From the NCBI GenBank assembly GCA_023213395.1, contig CM041465.1, forward strand, positions 218,681,741 through 218,745,740: a stretch of 64,000 nt of DNA, written 5' to 3'. A model generated the notes under the pieces. That model had not been told where the DNA came from and did not search any database. It saw only the letters and a list, made by a program, of their open reading frames with translations. This document shows positions 12,676-24,100 of this stretch, piece by piece; position 1 is the stretch's first letter; each line of letters begins with the position of its first letter. The translations under genes and the position numbers were made by a program. The DNA comes from Cycas panzhihuaensis. Taxonomy: Eukaryota; Cycadophyta.

Positions 12676-13399
12676 ATATGTCATTATGCAAATACTTGAA
12701 TACTAGCATCATCTCCTAGACAAGAAGATGGTTATCCACACAAACCATAAGCCTCTCAAGTCTCTCCACTCTTAAAGTTGGATATAAGAGCAAATGGTAT
12801 TTATACTTATAATAGTTCCACCTAATAATTAAGTATAAGAAAATGGCCACCAATAAGGTGGTAGATTTTCTTAGTAGTCCTCCCATGTGTGTTGTACTTG
12901 GTATATTGGATACAAGATGTGTGAGATATTCTAAGTGGCAAAATGCCTATAGCTCAAATCTAGATGTTGGCACTATCTATACTACGATACATCATCCCAT
13001 TCAAGTGGAGCAATAACCATTCTTTAACTAGCACTTGTAGGATGGCCTAGTATACATGATACATCGTCTTTATATGCCACATGAGAGTAACAGAAACTAG
13101 CTTCTTAAGGAAGCTTGCACTTCTTGTTATAGAGGATACTCCAAGGTTTGAAAGACCCTACATCACTTGTGAAGGTATTTCTATTAGATATATATGGGTA
13201 GACATGTGGAGTAGTATATTAAACAATGTGACTTTTATAGCCAATCCAAACCTTTTAATTGGAAGATAAGCATATATTAATGTCTTCCTATACTCTCTTG
13301 TCGTTGGGAATCCATTTCCATACACTTCATTAGTCGACTACTCATGACCCAACACAAATACTCTTATATAATGATCGTGATTTGTTAATTTTTTAAGAT
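12676..13399. other. Unassigned sequence, probably retroelement-derived
   Basis: No clear motif is seen. It leads directly into the gypsy integrase remnant and may be an eroded upstream pol segment; this is inference. Confidence 0.35.
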
Positions 13400-14343
13400 G
13401 GTAATGTCCATTCCATGTGACAAGACCACAAATGTACCACCCATTGCCAACTCTTCTTTAACCATGTTTAGTTACATTTTGGATCACCTTTCATTATTAT
13501 CTTAAACAAGGACATACTTTTCATCAACCATTTCTAGAAAGTACTTTAGAAGTTCTAGAGTTATAAACTCTATTACTTCTCTACCTTTCACACCAAACAG
13601 ATGGGCAATTAGAGGTAGTCAACAAGACCCTAGTTCCCTCTCTTTATATCTACTAATATGATAATATCTAGTGGGGTAGTTCTCTTATGATAGCTTAGTA
13701 TGATTACAATTATATAATTCATATTTCTATAGAACACTCTCCATTTGAGGTAGGTTACATCTACTAAGCAATAGCCACGTATGAACTTCCAATGGCACTT
13801 CCATTACTAATAACACACCATAAGCAAGCAATGTAATAAAAGATGGTTGTTTCTATTGAACACCTCCAACAAGTGCATGCCAAAGTAGAGGAGATCATCA
13901 CTAGATCCTAGGCTAAATATAAGGCCCAAAAGGACTGTTACGTGGTCCAACATGATTTCTAAGCAGGCAATAAAGTTTGACTCCACTTGAGTAAGCAATG
14001 GTCCAAGTGTAAGATTAAACCCATTAAGTTTGAGCCACATCAAATCATCAAAGCAATAGAGCCTAATTTTGTCTACTTGGATCTCCTAACTCATCTTAGG
14101 ATACATGATGTCTTCAACTTCGACAGTGTCAATTGTGAGCTACCATTATTGGAAGAAGAGGTTGAAGTAGCACATCTAGAGGTCATGATACCTAACTTTC
14201 AACCTTCACTTCCAACAAGCATCTTTCTAGATACCAAGGTTGAATACCACACAACACTATCAAATCACCATATACTTCGTGGGAAAGAAAGGCATTTTTC
14301 CATCACCAACCAAACGGATTTTAAAGGAAATTTCTTAGCATGA
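13400..14343 (+). pseudogene. Ty3/gypsy integrase C-terminal remnant
   Basis: Across frames the plus strand shows the Ty3/gypsy integrase motif HQTDGQLEVVNKTL (about 13595-13635, against the usual HPQTDGQTE). A following block, about 13880-14125, reads AKYKAQKDCYV, then LSKQWSKCKIKPIKFEPHQI and IHDVFNFDSV, typical of the region after the core. The open 118-codon piece at 13987-14343 is the last part. Stops interrupt the earlier sections. No chromodomain motif is seen at the end. Confidence 0.8.
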
Positions 14344-14462
14344 TTTTCTACATCTATAATAGCTGATGAAAATAGGGATAATTTCCATGTAGCACTAAAT
14401 ATGACATATGCACTTTTAATCTTTTTGAACATCAAATTCGCTTAGAGTCCAAAAAGCAACTT

Positions 14463-14475
14463 TAATTTAGGGGGA
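14463..14475 (+). other. Polypurine tract of the gypsy remnant
   Basis: A TTTAGGGGGAGT run lies about 120 bp after the integrase frame, the expected place for priming of plus-strand synthesis before a 3' LTR. Confidence 0.5.
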
Positions 14476-15240
14476 GTTAGTTTAGTCAAAATAGTCATGC
14501 AATGAGTAGATCCTTATTTGTTCCATATAATCAATAGATATCTATTAATTTTTTTATATTTGTCCCTTTGTCTAATGATGATGTAAATCCAACATCATAA
14601 AAGAAAGAGGGGACACATTCTATTGTATATTCATTATAGGTTTTGAAATAGGAGAGAATTTTTAAGTCTTTTGATCCAAGCCCCTCCCAAGCCCCTCCCA
14701 AGTGTATTTTTTATGTGTTGATCTCAACATTCCAATTAAGTCTGGGCCATTAATCAACTCCAACAACTCTAGCATAGTCTTCTCAACATTCAGAAGAAGG
14801 GACTCATCTCTCTAAAACCAAGGTCCCCTATTCTGGTTTGAACTCTAGATTTTTGTGCTTTGAAATGACATGTTCTACTAAGGAAATCTTGAGGAACAAC
14901 TATAGGAATGCTACATGTAGAGGGACGCCTAATGGATGACCACAAGAATGCTACCTAGAAAGGAATGCAGTGAAATGCTAAGGGAATGGTTTGTGAAATA
15001 ACAATCATAGAGGAATGCCCAACAAAACGATTCAAGAACACTACTTAAAGAGGAACACTCCATGGAATGGTTGCAAGAACGACATTTGTAGCGTTAGAAT
15101 CCTAGTACAGAGCTTCTTCCCTTCTTTGAAGTTTCTTGAAAAACTTCATGTTTATCCTCTTTGTTCCACCTCAAGTCATATCACAAACTATATAAGATGG
15201 GTTCCAAGCATATCTTATGGAAGTGTGCGTTAAAGCATAA
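14476..15240 (+). repeat. Probable gypsy 3' LTR with GGAATG-rich degenerate repeats
   Basis: This follows the polypurine tract. Positions 14880-15080 contain many loosely spaced GGAATG, CAAGAATG and AGAGGAA motifs in plus orientation. A similar motif-dense block, in the opposite orientation, lies inside the gypsy LTR at 36202-37074. Exact LTR ends and a 5' partner were not found, so the boundaries are approximate. Confidence 0.45.
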
Positions 15241-16309
15241 GGTACAATGGACAGAAAAATTAACCCATGAAGTTATTTCAAGTCATCATTTTGTAGCATA
15301 AATTACAATACAAAAATTCATGATTGGTGGGCCTAGTATGTTTTTCAATATTACCAGTTGGATTAAAAAGTGTGATGTTTATCAACAAATAGGCAAAATA
15401 AATAAATAGGATTTCATGCTATCGAATCAAATCCTAAAGAGAAAAGGTGTTATTAACAAGGACTCTCAACTATTGCTCTAACTCCCAAGTGATGTATGCT
15501 TAGAATTTGCCACTATTGCATGTGAAGCTTTCCATAAGATATTTATGATAGCAAAATGCATAAAGAACATATTGGGCGGTCGATTGGCCTATGTAACAAA
15601 AGGGAGGTCATTTGCATGTACCATAGGTAAGTTGACCAACATACCAAGTGGAAGATAGTGAGTATACCAAATGAGATATGAAGGGCATACTAATATATGC
15701 AGGTTGAGCATATAACAAGGCATATTAAAGTATATAATATCTAAATGTAATAGGGAAAACCAATCAAATGCAAGAATGCATTCCAAAGAATAATTGTGTA
15801 TGTTGTTAAGAGATAGCAATGGTTAATTACAACTAAAATAATTGTTTCTCAAGAATGAGGTGTTAACATGAAAATATGTGATTAATTATGGTTAGCAATT
15901 AATGAATAGACATGACTGGATATGGTGTGCAACCCTTAGCTAGGAACAAACAACTATTCTCAAATTGTATTTGTTGTTAAGGTCTAGGCATTCATTTTGT
16001 ATAATCATGAGTGAATATATATATACAACACTATTAAGAATCAATATTATAACAATTACAACCAGACTTACATTCCAAATATATATGCCTATATATTCTA
16101 AAGGTATCTATATTATAAAGTTATATGATGCTCAATATTAAAATGAATTGCATGTTGATGCTTCTAAAATAAAGAGAAGCTCAAGAATATATAACTTGCT
16201 AAAAGATCAAAAAAATTATTATAGATGAATAAGGAGGCTTAAGTTAAGATATGTGGGAGGATGCTCCTATAGAGCATCAAGGGATGCAGATTGGTTGGTC
16301 TAATGATAA
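15241..16309. other. Unassigned AT-rich sequence
   Basis: No gene or paired repeat was recognised between the gypsy LTR-like block and the RNase H remnant. Confidence 0.4.
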
Positions 16310-16480
16310 TTTTAACAGTGGTAATTGAAGTTGAGTGTCATGCTTCACCTATGGGAATTGGTGTTATACTTGGCCAAGAAGGCAAACCAACTACATTCTT
16401 CAACAAGAAGTTAAATGATGTGAAGAAGAAATATTCTACTTAGAAAGAATAGACTTGTGTATAAATTATAAGCTTTGTGT
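16310..16480 (+). pseudogene. Ty3/gypsy RNase H remnant
   Basis: A plus-strand frame reads VEVECHASPMGIGVILGQEG followed by KPTTFFNKKLNDVKKKYST, matching the start of gypsy RT-RNase H (usual E-T-D-A-S...G-A-V-L-x-Q, then F-x-S-x-K-L). The catalytic D of the DAS motif is H here. It lies downstream of the integrase remnant at 13.4 kb, reversed from normal gypsy order, so it belongs to a separate or rearranged element. Confidence 0.75.
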
Positions 16481-19400
16481 ACCCCTCAAGTTATAGAAAT
16501 CAATTGATCCATGAAAAATATTACTCAAAGATATTGAATACAACATAGAAGAAGTGCACAATTTATAGCATGCAAATTGTAGCAACGCACTAAAAATCGA
16601 GCAAACTAGCACAAGTAATACATTAAAGATCACTCTCTCATAAGATCATTCCCAAACACACGTAGCATATGTTTAGAGATGTTTATTGCCTTTAACTTTA
16701 GTGTAGGCACATCTTTGTTAACAATCCATATTAAGACCAAACAAATTATATGATTTATCATTTTTATCTTCTTAGAAATGGACTACTATCCTTAAAGGTT
16801 GGTAGATATGATTGCCATTGTATAATCATTCCCATATTCCCTTGTTAAATAAATCAGTATTATTTTAACATGCAAAATTGAATTATTAACCTTAGTCTCT
16901 TCAACCTACGGGTGGACTTACTACCTTTGGAACCTTCCAAAAAATAATAAATACGGCTAATACATGAGCATTTTGTTATTTATTTCCACAAATGATTCAT
17001 CACAATCAAGCAATCCTTTAGATGTAAATAAATACTTACCTATTTCCCTTTTATATAATAATTATCACATCTGTATTGTTATTCCTTAACATTGGGGATT
17101 AAATTAGCTCCCGTAAACTTATTCTCAGTGAAATGTCTAGTTACCACTAATTGCACTTAACAATTTTTTTATGAATCACAAATAATATCCCTATTCAAAC
17201 TTAAGGCAACCAAGCATGCACAAGTCCCACAATTAAAATTTTGCACTTGGATATACCTATGTTAACATAGTCTCAATCATTCAAAAGGACTTGTTATATA
17301 TATATATATATATAATCTTTATCATTACTTAACTAGTTTTAAAATCCCTATCGTAATCTATACTTCACTCAAACGTTACGTATGCTTTAAGGGATAACAT
17401 TTTTTAGCCATCCAAAACCATAAGTAATGTAACCACCGTACAATAAATACACCTTACATTCAAGGTCAAATATTAATGAATATAGTCACAATTGAATGGA
17501 CATATATTTATGCAACCTAACCATGAAATTGTATGCCATGTTGCTGACCAAGTAAATCAAGTTGAACTAGGGCACCAATGGTTTGACAACTAGATACCCT
17601 TTTAATGTTATTGTATTTGGAGACATTCACACTTTTCTATTCAATTGAGTTGGGTGTGATGCTTGTAATAACAATGGTTTGTTTTCTTTGCATATGTTAT
17701 TGAAGTAGAGAGTTAATATAATGTAAAGATTCAAGTAAATTTCATGTTTATGTGCTATATTTATATAGCCACTTTGATTGCATGGAAAAGAAATTGGGGG
17801 TTGTCCCCTACCCTAGTGATTATATTAGCATGGACCATGAAGTGGTTAGTCCTTGCCCCTTCAAGTATGGTATACGTATAAAGTGCATATGTGTGTGTGC
17901 TTGCCATGTTTGTCACTTATATAATGACTTCTTGTTTTACATTTTTTTTGTATTATTATTCACATTAGATTATTAGGTTTACATTATGGAATGCACCATA
18001 GATTTCTATATGTAAGTTGTCCATGAAATTGTTATTTTTGTGCACTCGCAATATTATTGATGTAATGACATTTTTTGTTTGTATGAATTGAGATAATTAG
18101 CTCTTATTTTCTATGTTGTTGGCATAGTATGTTAAAGTTCATGTTTTGAAATTTGTGTTGGTAAGCATATCGACATACATGTTTTAATCTCATTTCTTTT
18201 AGGAATAGAATAGTATGTGTGGGGTCAAATGTTTGAGTCTTTAGTTTATCACGAATAGGCTCCTTGTGTTTAGGGACTATCCCTGTCTTATTTTTTTCTC
18301 ATGAATCTTAGGCATTCATTTGTTGATTTGAGAAACAAACCACCCCCTTTTAATCCAATAATGGGCTATATCACAGAGGTAGAGTGCAAAGTTTTTCAAA
18401 ATCAACAAGCAAAGAAATAAGTAAAATAAAATGAACAAATCATTTTTTTTAAATAGAAATACAATGAAATAAATTTTAAAACAATCAAAAAAACGAAATG
18501 AAACGAAATAAGAACGAAAAGTTGATACTCTTGGATTAACTTTTCTACGTGAAAAAGAAAATAAAATATGAACTAAAACATTTTAATATTATAATAAAAT
18601 AAGATTGAAAATAAGCATAGGTTTGGTCTTTTCCAAGATCATTTGTTATTGTCTCCCAATTCCCAATGGCCAATCCTCTCTCCCTTCAATCTAACAGTCA
18701 ATCCTATGCTACTATTAACTTTGACCCGTCATTGCGACAATCATCTCTAGAATGGTTCAGCTATGGGGATCCAAAATGGCGTCTCCCCAAGAGGCCAGGG
18801 ATAAACCAATAAACCCTCGGTAGCTAACGTGGATAGGGTAATAGCTGTTGAACGTGATACTTGCGACCAATGGGAACGAGAATATACGAATTAATGCAAC
18901 AATGCTCTATAGAAGAGCTATCGAACTCCAAAAATTTCCTCTCCAACTCAACAAAAAGACTCGGAGTAAACTAATGAACCAGAGCTAGGGACTGTTAATA
19001 TGGTAATACGAGATGAATGAGAAAAATGAAACATGTGACAGAAGGGTTCGAGAATATAGGGTACGATGGATTTAAATGGAAACAAAGGACCAACTACAAA
19101 TAATAAGAGATAAATTAAATGGCTAAGATAAATTAAAATATACATGGAAATATATGAGAAATAAAGTAAAATGTCACTAAAATGTCTGTACCGACTGAGA
19201 AATCCCTGAAAAAGGGTAAAGTCTCCTCGTGCATCCACAGACTTCCACCAATCCAGCAGTAATCCCATCAAATCTCAAAATATGAAGAATAACTAAATCA
19301 AAATCCAGGAGACTAAATCTTTGAATACATCCTCAGCGCAACTGATTAGTTGTATAAATAGGTTTGAAAAAAATGAAGAAAATATTGAATCAAGAGGGCA

Positions 19401-21078
19401 AAAGCAAGCGGTATGACCTAAAACCCTTATCCTAAATACATTTTTCATTTTTTATTCCTAGTTTCTTGCTCCTCATCCAAATTCAAGCTCTCTAACAATT
19501 CCTCTAGTTAATCCTGTGTCTTTGCATTTGATGATCTGGCACTCTTCAATCTAACAATTTTGGCCAAAAAAGGGAAAGAAAAACAGAAACTCATTAATGA
19601 CTCAGTGAACTGGTTTAGTTCAAGCGGGTGTTAGAAACAACTCGTTGAGAAAACCCTTTCATGATGCCACAAGAACAGAGCATCAGTCAATATGCACAAC
19701 ACAAAGAAAATGCGTGTCATTCAAAATCTCACATAATGAGCAATTTAGATTTAGGTAGTCAGGCCTAGGATTTCTCTCCTCCTGTTTTGTATGGTGGCTT
19801 CTGCAAAATCATTTGAAAATTCAAGAGTAATTTCTTTCCTACATTTTTGTACATGAAACCACTCGTGTTAATTAAAATACCCATCTTTTATTTTTATGTA
19901 TGGTTTCACACATATATGTACGAGTAAGCCCATCTTCCGGTATGTTTCTATATGTTTTTCTTTCAATTAACCCTTTCACCGTGCACAAGCCCTTCTTAAG
20001 GCATTGCATCAAATAACTAACTGACACATTCAATTCAAGCTCCAAGAATTAACAAGACCTTAATTGTTTATTTGCAAGCTTGAGTTCACAATGAAATCCA
20101 AACCTTTGTATGGCAATTCTCACACAGCAAAAGAATCAACAAATCAGCCTTTGGAATTTCGCGTCAAAAATGGGCAGCTTGTGAGGGATTTCCCTGTAGC
20201 ATATTTCAAAGCTGTAGAATGCTTGTGAGCTACTAGTACGAAAGTCCAAAACTCAACTGACATTAATTAATGCAAATTTCTCTTGCTTTCCAATAAATTT
20301 CAAGTGATAATGAGGTAACAAATGCCTCAAACCAGATCCAGATTAGCAATGTTCCACTCATACCAACCATTTAAATAACCAAGTTCCAATCACATGTAAT
20401 AATTAAATATTCAATCAAATGTTTATGCCATTACCTTGAGTTCAATCATGGGCTAGGCTTCATCCTTTGCTTTTGCCCACAGCATGATCAACACCCAAAG
20501 ACAATGGAAACAGAGGATACCAGGCTACCTTCTATTTATATGCTAAAATGACCCAAAGGCCACACAAATCACAATGGACAACCGCCAATTGGCAGCTTGA
20601 CTTTCTTAAGACATACAAAAATACCAAAAGATGCTCGCCTAACAGGAAGTTGATTATGGTCCTATCCTGACTCTTGAATACATAAACATACATTGATCTG
20701 AAACCTGAATTCTTGTATTATAATCATACCACTCTTGGGAAATAACTTAGTATACATAATAAAAACTAACAATGAACCCTCTGAACTCATCTCATGCAAA
20801 AGCAAATGGAAATTAGATCCAAATAACGAAACTCATCGTAAGCCTTACAAAAAGACCATGCACATGAAAGCCAGCCTTTGTTGGACACTATCTCTGCCTC
20901 CAGTTGTCCTTCAACATGAATAGCTTTTTGGTGGTAGCGGTGACAATATTGAATATCCAGTAGCAGTAATGATATTGAATATCTGCAACTAGAAATCATT
21001 TCTTTTCATTATAGAAGGACCTGGAAAGGACACCAACCACAAAGCTCTGAAAGATTCATTCCCCAGAAATCCTGATGG
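16481..21078. other. Intergenic region downstream of the host gene
   Basis: No protein family is recognised. A short (TA)n microsatellite lies at about 17295-17314. The part just below 21079 is presumably the 3' untranslated region of the minus-strand host gene; a near-tandem 24-bp repeat occurs there at about 20937-20990. Confidence 0.5.
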
Positions 21079-21143
21079 TCACCGAGACTTTGTATCGTTT
21101 CCTTTGCTTCTGAATGATGAAAGTGAGAAGAAAGACCGTGGTG
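21079..21143 (-). CDS. Host gene exon 9, with stop codon
   Basis: This exon encodes [20 protein letters not shown] and then TGA at 21081-21079. The acceptor is tccacag. The family C-terminal signature (A)[14 protein letters not shown] confirms the 3' end of the coding region. Confidence 0.94.
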
Positions 21144-24100
21144 CTGTGGAAAAATAGCAGCATTAGTTCATTATCACGTAGGAAGCAAACAAACCAGGTG
21201 AAGGACCAGATGACAAATATCAATTAATTCAACAAGGTATGAACATAATCAATCAACACAAAATTCACCTTTAAGAGAAGAACCTCCTGCTAAATGGTCT
21301 TCTCTTAACTTAAAATTTGCAGGCGGTGCTGGAATTGAGCTTCGAAGTGATTGAACTGCAAAAATAGCATTGAATCAGTCTTCCACTATGGATGCTGAAG
21401 ATATCTAGAATGCCATCCATATCTCATTCTCAATTATTCAATCTATTCCTGAATTCAGTAGAAAATGGTAGAGCTTCAGTAGCATAATACATACTCGTGC
21501 CATGCTCATGGAAACTCTCGCCTTCTACAGGCCCGCTTATGCTTCCATAATCATAGTTTCTGTCATATGATGGGTGAATAGGTCCAAAGCCCATCCTTGA
21601 TTTTCGCAGAAGATCATCTGCAGATCTGATAGCGAGATCCCTCGTATCTTCTGTATCATCATCGCCTTCAGAAGTTGTAGATGCAGAAACCCAATCTGTT
21701 GTGACAGTTTCAGAACCACGGATTTTTCTACCAAATTTCAGAAGCCTCTTGAATCCCTTGGGAACATCTTTGTGGGATTGTTGAGAAACTACCAAAACAG
21801 GTTTCTGGGCAGTGCCCCATTTTTTGCGTGTTCTGGCTGCCTCAGTATCTGCTTCCATCATCTGAGAAAGAGAATGTGAATTCCAGGATGCAGGGCTTCC
21901 CATTGGAGAGTCCACAGAAGCATCAACATCAGAGGCCTCCAACATCTGAGAAAGAGAATGATGCATGTGTGAGTTCCACGATGCAGGGCTTTCTGCTGGG
22001 GAGTCCAGTGCCATGGCCACAGACGGGCTGAAATGAGCTGAGGCAGCAGCCATATGTAAAGAGGGAGATTCATTCATGTGCTTATGTGGGAGGGATGCAG
22101 CATGCCCTGCACTGGAGATGATCCCAGAACTTGAAGCCATTTCTCCATTGTGTCCTTGATTTCTGGCAGTGGAAGAAGATGACATTTGGAAATGACCAAT
22201 ACTCACATCATTCACTTGTGAATGACTATGAGAGATTCTGCCATTATCAGAGACACCATCATCCGATCTATCAGATGTTTGATTCAAATCTGCTTTTCCT
22301 TGTATCTCATTCTGAGATGTATCAGAGTCACCCTGAGCATCTGATGTTTCCACCACATTGCAAGTCGGTTTGCCAACTTCATTTTCTTCTGAAATGCCTT
22401 CAAGGGTATCCGCTGATTGTAGATTCTCCAATTCTTCCACAGTTTCCTCTCCATTATGATCACCAACTTCACCTTCATCCTCTGCATTTCTAGAATTATC
22501 AGCAGCCAGAGATGCTTTCATCTTAGCGACACCAGGTCCAGCACCTGGGCCTATTCCATTGCCTTTGCGGAGAAAGGGTTTAGCTTCCACTGAAGCAACA
22601 CTACCTTTCTTTGTCATTTTACTGTAAAAGATTGGTTCAGATGCTTCCTTGGCAGCTTTTAGAGGAGCCAATACGACTCCCTCATATGTGGGAGCAGATA
22701 TATCCTTCAACTCGCTCACACTTGCACAGCTTTTCCTCGTTGATTGGTTACGACGCACTTCCTTACTGCTGCTTGATCGCAAAGCAGAGAAAGAGCCATT
22801 AGCCTCTAGGGAAAAATCTTCACTTGCACTTTTGCTGCGGCTAATGCTTTTGGTCTGGCCACGAGATGTAGCCCCAACCTTTTCCAGCGTTGAATTCAAA
22901 CCCATCCGACCAGCTGACATCTTTGGATTCTCTTTCCTTAGATCAGCAAAGTTAGGAACAGATTGGGCCAGAGGATTTTCTCCCATGCCAGATGGACCCC
23001 TGCGCCTGCCTGAAGGGGTACTACTGCTGGCACTTGGAACTTTAACAGGCATGGAGGACCTTGGTGATGGAGATGTCAAAGATACCGAACTGCGTGGGGT
23101 TGTTGAAGGCATGCTTTTATTTGATGAAAGCTTCTTTACAGTATTTGTTTTTGACAGTTCTTTGGATGCACAAGAAGAAAACATTTCAGCAGGACCAGCA
23201 GCATTAAATGTAATTATTCTATCCTGTCTGTAAAATGCCTGCTCATTCAAATCGTCGATGTCCTCTTCCTCATCGCTTTCCTCTGTTTCGTTCTGCCCAA
23301 AACCTAATCAAAGTAAACAAAAAAAAAAAAAGGAAAAGAAAAGAAAAAATAACAAAAACAATACCAAAACTGAAGCACCGGCAGAAGCCTGCCTAGATGG
23401 TAGATAGACATAATTTGATGACATTTCCTGCAAAATTGAAAGACTCACCTGATGTTTCTTATTCTTGGAGGCTCGGACATTGAAAGACCTCAATTTTTCA
23501 GCACGCAGGCGAGCCTGGACTAAAGGATCTCGCTTTTCCAAGGATCTTGCACTCCTTGCTGCCATCTCTGCTCTGCTATGCTCGAGGGCTTCCTGCATGG
23601 CTCTCAGCTTGGCTTCTTTCTGAGCTCGTTTGGTCATTGGCTCCTCCCTGAGCTTTGCATCTCGCCTTTCCATGTAACGTTCATAGTATTTCCCCCTCAG
23701 CTCCACGGAAGGCCCATCATCACCTGTGCCCAATTTCTGTTCTGTGTCACTGCGGCCAGCCATGTTCATCAATGCAAGCATGTCGAAGTCGACTCCATTG
23801 TTCCAGGAGCTGCCAAGCGACTCTCTTCTGACATTCTGCACTGGTAATGCCAAGATCCTCTCCGGCTTTTCCGTAATGAATTGACTGGTTTCTTGCTTGG
23901 GTTTTTCGTAAGCTGCATACACTTTCTCTTGAGCCGTCGGTCCTTCTGACTTGACGGCCAGGGAGGAGCTTCTCCGTCCCAGGATTGCCACGTCTTCTGC
24001 AGCCTCTGCAGCAGCTTGACTTCTGAGCTTGTGGGCAACCAAAAATGCTTCCAACTGGTTGGCTCTCTCCCCGAGTTCCCCATTCAACTCCCGGTTTCCC

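Noticed and set aside
21430-23250. 606-codon ORF as a separate gene
   Set aside because: It is exon 7 of the host gene; its last codons below 21495 are intron read-through and its ATG is internal.
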